Of a stretch of 64,000 nucleotides of DNA, positions 24,037 through 36,354 are shown piece after piece (the first letter of the stretch is position 1; each line of letters starts with the position of its first letter). Made by a program: the position numbers and the translations under genes. This DNA comes from Karstenula rhodostoma CBS 690.94. Its lineage: Eukaryota > Ascomycota > Dothideomycetes > Pleosporales > Didymosphaeriaceae. The DNA lies in contig MU001516.1 of the NCBI GenBank assembly GCA_010093485.1, positions 434,001 to 498,000 on the forward strand, given 5' to 3'. The notes beneath the pieces are model-generated. The model saw only the letters and a program-made list of their open reading frames with translations, was not told the origin of the DNA and made no database searches.

Positions 24037-25327
24037 GTCATAGTATACGTATGTTACTGTGATTTATCTTGTCAAATGTAGCCTGGGTCAGGATAGTGTC
24101 CTACTCACTGTATATACCACAGACCAGTGCAACGAGGCTCAGAACGAACTGTATGACCCGGAAGATGGTCAGCAGGATCTGCCTTACACGACCTTTCGCC
24201 ATTTTGAAGTGGCTGAGAGTATGACTACGAGAGAGACGAGGTATAGCAAGCACTATAATCGGATGGAGATTAACGACAGAAGTAGGAGTCCAGCTACTTG
24301 TGTATCAAAAGTAGACGCGAGACATACGTATATATACATCTGCAGCTCTATTCTATCCTAGAAGACCAGAAACATGCACTCCGTATCTACATGTATGATG
24401 TCCCGAATTATTCTCCCTTATCTGCATGTGTTCCAAGGCTGTGCCGTTTGGCTGTAACTTGAACGGCATCATGGGGCGGAAACGCTCAGGCGCTCAAACG
24501 CTGCACATGCAGCCGGGATTATAAGCAAGGCTGGGTTGAGAGCAAGAGCCACCACACGAAATCGATACAAAAATAGACGACGGAGAAGAAAACTCGTGAT
24601 CGATATTCAGACAGCCATGGTGGCTTCATGTAATGGCGAACCCGAATTTATCAGATATTAATTCGATGTTTTCATGTTGGCGTCCGCAGTATGTGGGATC
24701 TTAGGGTCGTGGAAGACAATAGGGAGGCGCCCGTGGGTGCCTTCACGCGACGAAGTGCTTCATCGCGGAACGCTGCATTTAATGCACTTGAATCCTAGAG
24801 AACGAAATTGGCAGCTTATACCCGAAACAAATAGTACATAGACGTTCTTGCGCCCAAGAACACCCGTTCGTGCGCAGAAGGAGTTGTTTCCCCCACGCTT
24901 CGCGTCGCCGACTAGGATTCTGAAACAAGAGGAGGCGGCGTAGTCGTTCTGACCAACCACAGATTAGATAACCAACCGTCTGCATGCACCGCGCGCAGGA
25001 GGTCGCAAGGCTGATCTGGGCTCGTATGTCTGATGTGTTGTTCGTTCACCGGTCTGCGCCTCGCGCGTAGGCTGCAACACGATAGATTTGGCTGCCCTTT
25101 CCCGCACTTGCATAATCCAAACCCACGTCCCCAGCCTCTCCAGGCTCTCAAGATCCTGTCGACTCTGTTGTGATTGCGAAACTGTAGGTGCAGTATTGGA
25201 TTTGCATTTCCTAGAAGCCGACCCCCTGGCCTGAACTATCCAGTCGACGTGCTTCACTACTCCTGCAGCAAGTGGCTGATCCACCACGGAAAGGCTCGCA
25301 TACTTTGCCAGGCCGAATGGCAAAAAG
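24037..25327. other. Intergenic region with dispersed repeat
   Basis: No gene is supported. It contains repeat B2 (24692-24742). A minus-strand open frame at 24964-25323 has no family resemblance and is left out. Confidence 0.5.
24692..24742 (+). repeat. Dispersed repeat B, copy 2
   Basis: Aligns with 21431-21482; differences are ten transitions, one gap, and no transversions. Confidence 0.75.
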
Positions 25328-27463
25328 ATGGAGTCCTCGCCTGTTACAGATCACTTGGCGGATTTCAAGATGAAGACGCTCGCCGACATCGCGGCCGACA
25401 CTTTCAAGGGCAATCCGACTACCCCGAAAGTCACGGAAGATCGAGGCACCACCGAGGGACAGCCTTCGACGCTACACACACCTCTTCAAGAGGGAGAGTT
25501 CCGACTCCTTGCGATATCTCCATCAGACGATCTCAACGCCCCACTTGTCTGCACCCTTCGCGCAGTCACATTGTCCCAAGCGCGATACACGGCAATATCA
25601 TATGTATGGGGCGATCCAAGCAACCCCGAAGAAGCAAGAATCAACGGGCTTAGCGTTCCATTGTAACGCAATCTTGCATCGGCGTTACGACATATTCGTG
25701 CAACAGGCGTGTCAGACGTTTGTAGTGCCCTCTGGGCTGATGCGATCTGCATCAATCAGCAGGATATACCAGAGAAGAATCGACAAGTCGCTATGATGCA
25801 CCAGATATATTAGTATGCGGCGCTGACCATTGCCTGGTTGGGATTTGCGCAACCGAACATTGAAGCTGCGTTCAAGGCTATCTCTCGGACGACTGCTGTG
25901 GTTGAAGATTCCCAAACAGCCGTGGCAACAATGGCACTGGTAGCCAGGGAATTTAGACTGACCAACAACCAAAAAAGCAGTTGGAGACTCGAGTTGGGGC
26001 CATGGAAAGGATTGCGCGAGTTTCATGATCATGTGTACTGGACTCGAGGATGTAAGCTCTCTCAAAGACATCCCAATGATCTTGCGTTCTCTCTCAAGAA
26101 CCTAACTCTAGATGTAGGGATATTCCAAGAGATGTTCTTATCAGAACATCTCGTTTTCATGTGTCAAGAAGTCTTTATTACTGTGCAGCAACTGAAGATA
26201 CTCTACAGTGCCTTGTACAGGTTTGAACGTTCGAGAGAAACATATGCAAAGCGTTGGATCGAAAACTGGTATAACTTCAGCATGGTACAGTTAAGTTTAT
26301 TGTGGAAGACGCGGTCTCTCGAAACCCGCTCAGATCAAATGGGAATGCTGCAACGGATCCTTGTTCTGACTACAAAGCTCCGTGTTTCCGACCCAAGGGA
26401 CAAAATCTACAGTCTGATCGCACTCGCAGAGCTTCAAGAGACCTTGAAACCTGATTATTCAATACCGGCTCGGTCGTTGTACATTTCTACTTGTAATGAG
26501 CTACTCGGATTTGAAAATGGCTTAAACTTCCTGGCCATGGGCAGAATGCCTACCCTCGACCAGCACCTCACTACCAACCCAAAAGTGTCGTCTTGGGTGC
26601 CGAATTGGCATGCAGTTAGTCAGCATGCTGGTTCAAACCCGACTCTCGAACTCTTCCTCCAAGGCGATCATTACAAGGCTGCAGATACTCTCAACGGCAG
26701 TCCACTGATCTTGGAATCCCCCTACGGGGCATACCTAGCCGTACATGGTTTTGTCGTCGACACTGTCCAATCGGTACATACTGCTGCTGCCCATGATGAC
26801 GTGGGAGATCAATTGATGGCGCATATAATATCCATCCTTAACAGTCCAAATAAAAAAGAGTTGGAACTACCTGTACTTCAAGTTGCGTGTCGCACTTTGA
26901 CTGGAGATGCTGTGGGAGACATCCGTATCCCATGTTTGGACCCCAGCTCTTTCATCGATCTGGGTTTTGCTTTTGTAGATTTAGTGGCAGGCGAACACCG
27001 GACAACACTAGAAAAGCAGCCTTTTCATGTCAGTCCCTTCTATGATATATTCCCTGGCGGCCTAAATCAGAAAACCATGGGAATCGCTGTCAGCGAGCAT
27101 TTCCTCGGCAGCACTTGGATTCCAAGATACAGGAACCCGGAGCGTATTCGCTCCATATCGCCAACAGAACAATTACTTCGAATAGACACCAGGAAAGCGG
27201 AGTTCATGGAACGCGGATTGTCATGTATGCGCTTACGCACAGTGATACGCAGCTCCAAAGGCTACTTTGGACACGCGCCGTTGGATACGAAGGTCGGCGA
27301 TCAGATATGCATCTTCAAGGGTTGCGCATTCCCCGTTATCCTCAGGAAACAACCCCACTATGTCTATGTCGGTCCCTGTTTCCTGCTTGGGTTCATGGAC
27401 GGTGAGATCGTGGGAATGGCGGAGAGGGGCGAAGTGCAGGAGGAACGCTTCGTGATCCATTGA
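25328..27463 (+). pseudogene. HET-domain (heterokaryon incompatibility) protein with two in-frame stops
   Basis: HET proteins trigger cell death in fungal non-self recognition. Exons 25328-26051 and 26118-27463, 690 codons. The domain is clear: YTAISYVWGD at residues 88-97, LWADAICINQQDIPEKNRQV near 130-150, QIY.YAALTIAWLG near 160, and YWTRGWIFQEM across the intron. Codon 113 is TAA (25664-25666) and codon 162 is TAG (25811-25813); the frame is coding-like on both sides of each. Both fit CAA/CAG (Gln) changed by C-to-T. The C-terminal 500 residues are typical HET-associated sequence without a recognised second domain. Confidence 0.82.
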
Positions 27464-27918
27464 ATAACCATAGCACAGTTGGGCACGATGGAGGCACTTC
27501 ATGGATGTGATCGTAAAGCGTACAAAAAGATGGAAGATTGTGCTTTGACTTCCACTCATACGTACTTCCGAACGATCTCGCATTTCGGCACCAACTCAAT
27601 TCCATGCTTGGAAGCACCGACAAATTGATTCGATAACAGGGCTTTGCTCGCACCCATCCGAGGAAGAGCCAGCAGGACAACTTTACCAGAGTGCGAGGAG
27701 AGTAGATGAGCTAGGTTATTGAAGATTTCTTGGCTCTTTCCCATGTGTTCAATCGAGTGGTAGAAGGATGATAGAGTACTAGGAGCTGTCGGGTAGTAAA
27801 CTTCCCCAACATATCAACATCAAACCCAAGTTATAGAGTAACGACCTGCACAAAAGCCTTGCGTGAATAGGCATAATAAATCGTCTGTTATGCTAGCCAG
27901 CCGAATCGACCCGCAAAT
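27464..27918. other. Convergent intergenic region
   Basis: 3' flanks of the HET gene and the permease gene. No gene is supported. Confidence 0.5.
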
Positions 27919-29696
27919 CTAAGCAACCCAGAACCACATCTTCTGCCACACATTCTTCGGCACAGGATCCACATCGTTCGCACACAACTCATCCATCTCC
28001 CTCTTCCCACTGATCACGTCGATATCCTGAATTCGAATCGCCCAGCTCGTACGGAACCACGCCTTATGCCCTAGATACAAGACGATGAAAATCGGCAGCG
28101 TGATGTACGCGGCCAGGAAGTCCGACACAGCCCAGTTACTCGGGAAGAACACCTGAAACCCGTTGGTCAGGGTAAGTATACTGACGACTCCCAACACAAA
28201 GTACGTGAAGTACGGCTGGAACGGCGTCTTGAACGGCAGCGTGTGTAGGAGGCCCTGGAACTGCATCGCGCGGCGGAACCGGAGGTACGTGACCATGACG
28301 ACGATCCACGCAATGAAGCCCGAAATGGTCGAGATGTTGCTGAACCATGTGAACACCTGCGCGCCGGTGTTGGAGACGTTGAGGAAGGCGAGCAGGCCAA
28401 TGGCCCATGTTGCGAGGACGGCGGCGTAGGGGACGCCGTTCCTGCTGGTTCTGCCGAAGATCTTGGGTGCGTCGCCGGTTAGGGCCATGCCGTAGAGGAT
28501 GCGCGAGCCGGAGAAGAGGAACGCGTTGCCGGCGGACCATGCGGAAGTGAGGACCGCGGCGTTGATGGCGTGGTTCAGGCCGCCGATGCCGGCGCGGGTG
28601 ATGCCGATGACGAACGGGGAGGCTGTGGCGTTGGAGTCGGGGCTGAGGAGGCGGGGGTCATCTGAGGGGACGATGATACCGATGATGAGTGAACCGAGGC
28701 CGTAGAAGATGGCAAGACGCCAGACGAAGCGGCGCGCAGCTTTGGGGATGTTACGCCGGGGAGCTACAGTTTCGCCAGCTGCCAGAGCGATCAGTTCGGG
28801 CGAGGTGATGAAGGCGAACCCGGCGCGGACGAAAGCTGTCCAGTATCCTAAGAATTTTCCTGTGTTTCCGTCCACTAGATATGGGTTGAAAGCTCCAGGG
28901 TTGTTCCAATAGCGGAAACCCAGTCTGCCTTGGTCGTTCGGGCTGCCTCCAAGCATGATGACTACACCTAGGATGATAAGGCCCATGATGGTGATGAATT
29001 TGATCGATGCGAACCAGAATTCTGCTTCGCCAAAGATGCCCACTGCCACGATGTTTAGGAAGAGGATGACAAGCATGAAAATGGCGATCCACGCTCCCGC
29101 AGGCACAGGCGTGCTCCAATAATCCAGAAGAATAGAGCCCGCGGTTGCTTCTGCAGCTACCAAAATGGCATAGGCGTACCTGCACTAAGTTAGAACCAAA
29201 TCATGACTTGTCTTGACCTGTCTGGAGTTTTTACCAGTAGTTCCAGCCAAGAGCAAAAGCCAGGCTCGAGTCGACATATCGCTTAACAAAGTACGGAATC
29301 GTGATGCCCTTCATAGGAAGGTATGTGGTCATCTCGGCCAGGTTGTTCATAACACACCAAACGACCATCATCATGGACAGATATGCCATGAAGAGCGGGG
29401 CTGGACCGACAAGGGCAAGGATACCACCAGAGCCGACGAACAACCCTGTTCCAATTGCCCCTCCAAGGGCCCTGCCAGAGTCAGACTACGAGAAGCTTTT
29501 GGTACAATGCGACATACAAGAATTGAATGTGCCGGGACTTCAGACCACGGTGTGTGTCACCTCCTCTCCCTGTGGCTTCTCCTACGGTCGTGGCGCCTTG
29601 AACATATGCCTCGTCTGAAGATGATCCATTGTTGTCCCAGTCATTTTCATCCTGGGCATATCCTTTCTCGACTGCTGAGACATCGTGGCCGTGCAT
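27919..29696 (-). CDS. Amino-acid permease (YAT/AAP family)
   Basis: Plasma-membrane amino-acid/proton symporter. Exons 29696-29518, 29471-29235 and 29179-27919; 558 residues. The soluble N-terminus is acidic and leads into GLKSRHIQFLALGGAIGTG and LFVGSGG, the signature of the first transmembrane segments in the amino-acid-polyamine family. About twelve hydrophobic spans follow, with EMTTYLPMKG, FVRAGFAFITSPELIALAAGE and ANDVDPVPKNVW near the C-terminus. These fit fungal YAT permeases such as general amino-acid and GABA-type carriers; the substrate cannot be told. No disabling lesion was seen. Confidence 0.92.
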
Positions 29697-30901
29697 CGTG
29701 CTCTACACCAAGCTGAAGCGGGTTGGAATCTCGAGTGATGTATGGAGTTGAGTGCCCACGAGCGGTCTTATACGTGCCCAAAGCTTCCCAATGACTGACC
29801 ACAAGCGTAGCGTGGTGAAAGATAAGCCACGCCGCACGCTTCTCTAGATTCGTTGGGTTGAAAAGTCTTCTCCACACGCGCTGACGGCGACGACGGAGAA
29901 GATTGCCTCCCAAGAATGCCCAAGCAGCCCCCAAGCAGCCTGTGCAAGGGCGGTATGGCAGCCATTGGCGTCGGCACGCTTGGTCCGCTTTAGCGAGTCT
30001 GGGGAACGCGTTATCGTTACCATAATCGGATTAGCAACGATAGGCAGACGCTGCGGGGGACACTGACGGCAACTGGGTGCATCCCTCGCAACAAAGAGCG
30101 TCTACATTCGGCTTTGGAAATGCGCGCATTTTGGAAGTTGCTGCGATGCTTGTGTTGAAGCCTCCGACGCTGCTCCGATTCGTTAGGCGTATCTAGTCGT
30201 AGACCCACAGTGAATGTCAGCCGATGGAAGCCGCGCGTCGGCGTGCGGCTCTTAATCGGTCCTCCAACTCCACGTTTTGCGACGATTTTAGGTAGAGAAT
30301 TAGTATGGTAGATGTGTAAGGCACACAACAAAAGACCCACTATCCGAAGATAAGCTGTGTTCTACTTTATATCGTGCTCGGACAATGGGGATATGATTTG
30401 CCTAAAAGCACGGGATGGTTTCCTAAAGCGGTTAGGCTCATGCACAGGACTCGTGACTTATCTATGATTTATGTCGTGCTCGACCCCGTGGTTCAGGTCT
30501 GTTAATCAGTCAGGATTTACGTTTACCTCACATATAACCACATACCGTGCTAATCTTCGTCATTTCGCTCCTTAGCTGCGCTGATTTCCGTTGGTGGAGT
30601 ACATCTGCGCTATATACACTCGATATAGCCACCAACTGATAACTATCCTCCTTGCATTTCTCTTCGTAATCGAGAATTGAGTAGAGCGAAGCCGGCCCGG
30701 GGATGGGTTGAAAGATAAAACAAAAAAGTGTGATGGTAACCGAAAAGCACCAATTGCTCTCTCAGTCCATGGTCCTATGGTTTTCTGATTGTTGACACGA
30801 ACCACGAAATGGTGTCCTATAAAACGACAGACAAAGTCCATGGCCCTAACACTTCTGACAGCAAGCTTCCAGTTCAACAGGCGACAATGACATGCCGAAG
30901 C
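29697..30901. other. Intergenic region
   Basis: 1.2 kb with the permease promoter and the 3' flank of the GMC relic. Nothing else was recognised. Confidence 0.5.
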
Positions 30902-32076
30902 TCAAACACGCAGCTTTGAGCAGGTCTGCGGCCTACATCCATTAGCCCCCTGTTCAACACAGTCATAAAACTCACCTTCTCCCCAATCGCATACGTAGTA
31001 GCCATAGTACGCACGCCCGAAACCAACGGGCACAATACTACAATCCACAATCTTCAATCCTTCCGTCCCATAAATTCTCAGCCCACCATCCACCACGCCC
31101 CCCAACCCCCTCTGTATCATCGCTGCAGTCCCAACTTGATGTGCATTACTCGCAAACAGCTTATTATTCCTGACCAGCCAGTCCTCTACGTCCTCATCGC
31201 TCGGCAACAGCGGCCCGGGATTAAGCTCGACAGGCGTAATCAGCGCGAGTGCAGGCGAGGACTCAGAGCGTCTGCGCAGATACTGCTACATGCGCAAGTG
31301 TAGCTCGAGGTCGGCCGGGTTGCTGAGCAGACGGTAGTCGACGACGGGCGGACCGGGGGATAACCTGTAAGATCATTCCTTCTCCAAGAGTCTATACAAC
31401 TTGTGTGGCCCAATCCATCCCAAATCACAACCAACGAAACCTTCAGAGCCGACGCCATCGCAGAGTACAAAGCCAACAACACCGGCTCGTACGCCGCGTA
31501 TGTCGTCTGCAGCGCCATCTTCCTCCTGGGGCCCTCCTTCGTCGGCAATCTCACAGCCTCCCTCGCCGCCACAATAGCCGCACAACCACCCTCGGCCTAC
31601 CTTGCCCCGGACGCACACTCAGGCGTAATCGCGTCTATATTGGCGGTCTTCAATACTTCCCTCGGACCAGCACCAGACAATTGCAAGATCTGGGGTGTCC
31701 GAACAGTGGACGCAGAGAGGATGATCTCTTTTCGAGCTTTGATGATAAATGCGCCGTTACAAAGCCTTAGTTGCACACCGAGACTAATAGCTTTCTGGAA
31801 CCAGTTGAACTTTTCAAAGTTAACCTTTACGACTCTGTGCTCTGTGATCAGGTGGTAGTTCGGCCTGGGTGGCACTTGCAGCCAATGTTCGATTCCTGAA
31901 AACCTGCGATTGTAGTTTCTATCTGAATCCATAGCTGTCGGGATCCAAAAGACACCATAAGCATTTCCGTTCGCGTGATATTTCTGCACCTCCACGCCTT
32001 CCTTCTCCGCCCAGCACCTCCACTGCATCTCACCATCCAACGATTTTAGAGCAACAAACACTGGTCCAAGAGGCAA
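30902..32076 (-). pseudogene. GMC oxidoreductase relic with an inverted internal segment
   Basis: FAD-dependent glucose-methanol-choline oxidoreductase, clearly dead. Minus strand, 32076 to about 31640: FEKFNWFQKAISLG, KEIILSASTVRTPQILQLSG and AGPREVLKTANID. Minus strand, about 31370 to 30902: PPVVDYRLLSNPADLELHLR, then SPALALITPVELNPGP, then HQVGTAAMIQRGLGGVVDGG. The piece that should lie between is on the plus strand at about 31385-31635 (ITTNETFRADAIAEYKANN, CSAIFLLGPSF, PPSAYLAPDAHSG). A TAG also interrupts the C-terminal part (31288-31286). The N-terminal GxGxxG FAD region is missing and about 80-100 residues are lost between the inverted piece and the C-terminus. Confidence 0.82.
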
Positions 32077-32355
32077 TAAGATTCACACTTTGATGATAAG
32101 TGGTATGTTGATGGCGTGCTGAGAAGTCGGTGTGAGATTGCAAGCAAGAAAATTCCCCGAAGCAGTTAGACCCATACGTCTCGTAGTCTACAATGCTGTA
32201 CCTTCTGTGCTATCAAACTTTGCTCGTGGCTCTAAAATCTACCTTTCAAATCCCGCCAAATTGAGTCTAGATAACATTGTCGTCACTATGCTTATCCGTC
32301 AACGTACTCAGTTCGTCCGAACTGACCGAATGCGGTCACAATCCTTTCATTCCCT

Positions 32356-33828
32356 TTACTGTATCTTGGCATGCTTCTCATACATGGCCTTCTGAAATTG
32401 TTCATGCAAGTGCAGAACACCCGGGAACATTGGAGGCAAAATCTGACAGAACGCAACACCACAGAGCCCAGCTTTGAAGTCAAGATACTACGAAACGTTA
32501 GCAAGAGCCAGTCACATCAGCAATGTAGACTTACCCAGTACATGCTCGGGACACCACCCCAAATGTAAGTGCCATCTTCCATCCTACCCTCTTGGCCCTG
32601 TTCGCAGATCATACCAGCAAAGCTCCATGTTTTCTCGATCTCTCCCGGTAGACTCATTCCAAGGTATTGAGCGTGAGCAGGAGACGAGCGGAGATAGTCG
32701 TTGAACGCTTTCTTGCACTGCTCATCCAGCTGAGGCTTGAAGAGCTCGTCGTACGATTCTGGTTTGAGCAACCTAGAATCCCGCCGCAGCACTGCATGCA
32801 AGAACTTGAAGTAGTCGCCCGCGCTGCCGTATGCACCACCGCCACCCAAGCAATCCTTGCCGCCGAACAGCGGATCGAAAGTGGCTGCGTCTACCGCGGG
32901 GCCTTCGCCTGTCTCGCTGAGTGTGCTCACAGCGGCCAGACGATTGCTCATGTCAGGTCGCTTGTCCGGGTAGAAGGTTATGTCCTTGATGCCTAGCGGC
33001 TCGAAGATCCTCTCGACCATGAACTGCTCGAGAGTGTTCCCAGTTACACGCTCAATCAGCTTGCCAGCCCAGTCGAAGCCGCCACTATACAGAAAACTAG
33101 TCCCAGGCTCAAAGAGAAGAGGCAGCGTCGACTTGTCTTCCACGGTCGGTCCGGTCCAAGGCAGCTCCCCTCGACTTGCACGCCATTTCGCTAATAGCGG
33201 ACTGAACCAGTCATATTCATAGCCCGACGTGTGAGAGAGTAAGTGCCTGTGCCGCGTTAGCCTGACCGCCTACAGCGTCCCATGTCTCACGGAGGCTTAC
33301 CGGAGCGTGACCGGAGTTTTGTGTTGTACATAGACACCTTCGTTCTTCTCATCGTCGAAGTGTGTCAGTATGCCATAGTTTCCTACCTCCGGCAGTATCT
33401 TTGAAACAGGTTCGTCCAAGTCAACAATGCCTGCTTCCACGGCTTGCATGCAAGCGACTGCAGTAAACAACTTCGTCATAGATGCCAGCCAGCATATTGT
33501 GTCAAGTTGGAAAGGCGGTTGCGATCCTTCTTTCAACGATGCGATGCCGTCTGCTTTCGAGTACAAACTGTTGCCTGCAAGGCTCTGTTAGAGGATGTGA
33601 CTGCGCGGGAATTCCAAGAACTCGTTACCATTCCTGTCGCCAGCAATGACCGCATATCCGCTAACATAGTCTCAACGTTAGCAAATTGCTTCTTCTTCGT
33701 CCATTGTCCACGTACGGCAAAACCTTCTTTTTCAGGGCTTCAGAGTACGCCTCTTCGAACGATATTGCTGGGCCAGCGAGCAATTCATCGCGTTGTTGAG
33801 AGACCTTTGTGTCCGAGAATAAAGCCAT
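32356..33828 (-). CDS. Serine hydrolase of beta-lactamase/transesterase fold
   Basis: Five exons: 33828-33716, 33660-33629, 33574-33301, 33246-32535 and 32487-32356; 420 residues. The nucleophile motif SxxK is SMTK, in ICWLASMTKLFTAVA. LLSHTSGYEYDW and FLYSGGFDWAGKLIERVTG match the conserved blocks and the tyrosine motif of class C beta-lactamases, EstB-type esterases and LovD-like acyltransferases. The end (YIWGGVPSMYW, then FCQILPP) is also typical. All splice sites and phases work and no lesion is visible, unlike the flanking genes. LovD-like proteins load acyl groups in polyketide pathways, so a tailoring role is possible; simple esterase is the alternative. Confidence 0.85.
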
Positions 33829-34202
33829 GTTGTAGGAAGATGGAAGCGATAATATTTGGTTTACAATGTTAACTTAGTGTACCATGGAACATGTATGCGT
33901 GTGCTGCCTGGACAAAGAAACTGCGCCGCTGTAGCCCCGCTGCAATATTACGGACTGGATTTCTCACGTTACATGCATTAGGCTTGTTTACCACTTGGCC
34001 GGGTAATACGGTATCGGCGACTAAGCCAAAATTTATCGGGAAATACCCGAAAATTTTCCAACGAGAGAAAACCACCCTGTCATGTCCCCCTGCTTGGGCA
34101 AGTCCTGCTTTTGCTCAATTCGCGTTCTTTGTGTTATACGCGTTGATTTCAAACAATACGTTGAACTCGCTGTGCCAATTTTCTTCTGTGTGTTGGTCAA
34201 AT
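33829..34202. other. Divergent intergenic region
   Basis: Between the serine hydrolase (minus) and the P450 (plus). A shared promoter is plausible. An overlapping open frame has no family resemblance. Confidence 0.5.
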
Positions 34203-36015
34203 ATGTATTGGGCTCTACTGGTGCCTTCGGCTCTCGCGGCCTGTTTCGCTTTACTGTGCCTCTATCTCGTATACCTGGTCGTAAACTAGCGGCAGCCACT
34301 GGATGGTATGAATCGTACTACGAACTGTGCCACAGCTTTGGCGGCCAATATCTCTTTCACATCCAGGAGCTTCACAAAAAATATGGTAAGATATCTAAAA
34401 AGAATCTTGTATCCTTGGTTCCGCTGATATTTGTGCTCGAGGGCCTATTGTCCGCATAAGTCCATGGGAAGTCAAATTTGATACTTGGCGCGCTCGGGCA
34501 AGCCGCGGCAAAACACAGTAAAGGAACTCGGAAGGGTGCCAAAACACAAATATTTCAAACAGCTTAAAGGTTATAGGTTATAGGGTTTCCTCCTCCAGCG
34601 GGGTTTTCCCGCGCAAAAAGTCTATGGGAAGTATACATGGACGATCCTTAATTCCACAAAAAGCTTTACGGCAGTAACGAAGCACTCCAAAAACCGCAAT
34701 ATCTGAAATGGCGCTTCTTTTCCCCCAATGCACTATTTTCGACGCCAGAAAATCATCTGTATCGTATGCGGCGCAGCTCACAGGACCCATTATTTGCTAA
34801 GAGCCGCATAAACAAACTTGCACCAGAGATTCAGGCACTCGCCGATCGTATGTGTCGCCGCCTTCAGGATGATTTTGCTGGCAAAGACAAGCCGATATCT
34901 CTGAAGGATATGTTTACCAGCTTCGTTGGTGATGTCACGACTTTTTATAGTTTCAACCGCGACTTCCAATATCTTAAGGATCCGAACTTCCAGTCGCCAT
35001 TTACCAGAGAGATCAGGAGATTTCTAGCATGGTTCATCCGTGTAAAAAATTTCCATGGCTAGCTCGACTGCTATACATGTTGCCCAAGTCTGTGGCTGAG
35101 TTCCTACAGCCCGCCGCCAAAGGATTGAGAGAACTTCAGGAGGCCATGGACGTGATCATCCGTCAAGCAAAACGAGATGTCCTCGAGGCGAAGTTCGATC
35201 CTACCAAAACTGCAATGCACGGCATTCTGAGTTCTACTCTCCCATCATCCGAAAAGCGTGACGAGGTTCTGATCGACCAGGCGGCTGGGTTGGTGGCTGC
35301 AGGAATAGTAAGTACCCGATGGACTCTAACACTTACATATTATCACATTACATCTAATCGAAGGATCTGGACAGACTTACGCAAAGAACTTAAACAAGCG
35401 AACCCTAACCCAAATCAACTGATGGCACTCTTACAACTGGAGCAGTTGCCCTATCTAAATACTTACGTAGAAGAAGGTGTGTACCTCTATTCGAATCCTA
35501 TATACACTATAGCTAATTGCGTTTGCGCAGCCATACGCCTAGCTTGTGGCCAGACCACACGGTCTCCAAGAATATCGCACCTGCCCATGAGGTATGGAAG
35601 CCTCGTCATACCGCCCGGCACCCAAATTTCAATGGACACATGGCACATGCATCACAACGAGGTCATTTACCCAGAGTCATTCGCTTTCGTACCAGAGCGC
35701 TGGACTGGTGACGCCCGTGCACCGGACGGCAAACCGCTGAAGTATTACATGGTGGCTTTTGGGAAAGGCGCCAGGAATTGTTTGGGCATGAATCTTGCCA
35801 GGGCTACAATCAGGATTACTTTGGGATCACGAATCAGAAGGTTCCATTTTGAAATGGTCGATACAAGCTACGACATGGATGTGGAAATTGTGAGGGATGT
35901 TGCCGCACCAGACACGCATCCTGAGAGCCTCGGTGTACGTGTTCTGGTTACTTATTCACTGTTCCATATCAAGCATTTTATTCATCGCGAGGCCTCTATA
36001 AGGCTCCTGGATTAG
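34203..36015 (+). pseudogene. Cytochrome P450, disrupted
   Basis: E-class fungal P450. Recognisable blocks are PLSRIPGRKLAAATGWYESY, GPIVRISPWEV (across intron 34386-34441), the I-helix region AAGIVSTRWTLT, EAIR (ExxR, across intron 35477-35530), PERW and the heme loop FGKGARNCLG. Lesions: the N-terminal anchor is out of frame with the rest; a 146-bp element (34473-34618) with 14-bp duplicated ends sits inside SPWEV; TAA at 34649-34651; and a one-base loss near 35043-35055 that shifts frame at ...KNF/PWL. Catalytic motifs are still intact, so inactivation looks recent. Confidence 0.85.
34459..34632 (-). mobile_element. Element A3 inserted in the P450, with 14-bp target duplication
   Basis: AGTCCATGGGAAGT at 34459-34472 and AGTCTATGGGAAGT at 34619-34632 flank a 146-bp insert. 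Removing the insert and one copy rejoins the P450 frame exactly. Read on the minus strand the insert ends ...AAGTATCAAATTTG, the family-A 3' end. It is the longest copy in the window. The single mismatch between the repeats is C/T. Confidence 0.85.
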
Positions 36016-36354
36016 GGTAGACGGAAAGCAAGCCTGCCAGGCAGGCTCGGCGTGTGAGAATGTGTGCGTAACCTTGCGCCTGGCGCTGTAGATCAACCAT
36101 CGTATTATTTGAAATATTCTGCATCTTTCTGCTTCACATGACAATGATCCATATAACTATATTTGCAGACATGATGGGCATAAGATAGCAGGCCATTCGT
36201 TCCTGCGTTCTAAACAGCGAGATAAGCTCCGAGTTTGCTTTCCACCCAGTCCATAAACTCTTTCGCTTGCCCTGTGCCACCTTCGTCAGTTCGTCTGGTG
36301 GCAAGCACCAAATCCTCCCGTTGCCCTGGATGCCACCTCCCATTGCACGTTGCA

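Noticed and set aside
24964..25323. Minus-strand 119-codon open frame upstream of the HET gene
   Set aside because: No homology, no splice or start context, and biased composition; treated as chance.
33891..34289. Open frame overlapping the P450 start that encodes a hydrophobic MYWALLVPSALAAC segment
   Set aside because: It may contain the old P450 membrane anchor, but it is out of frame with the conserved PLSRIPG block, so it is treated as part of the broken gene and not as a separate gene.
34459..34632. Element A3 as an introner-type spliced intron in the P450
   Set aside because: Every GT/AG choice across the duplicated ends leaves the P450 frame shifted by one, and the gene has other lesions. 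Insertion is the better explanation.
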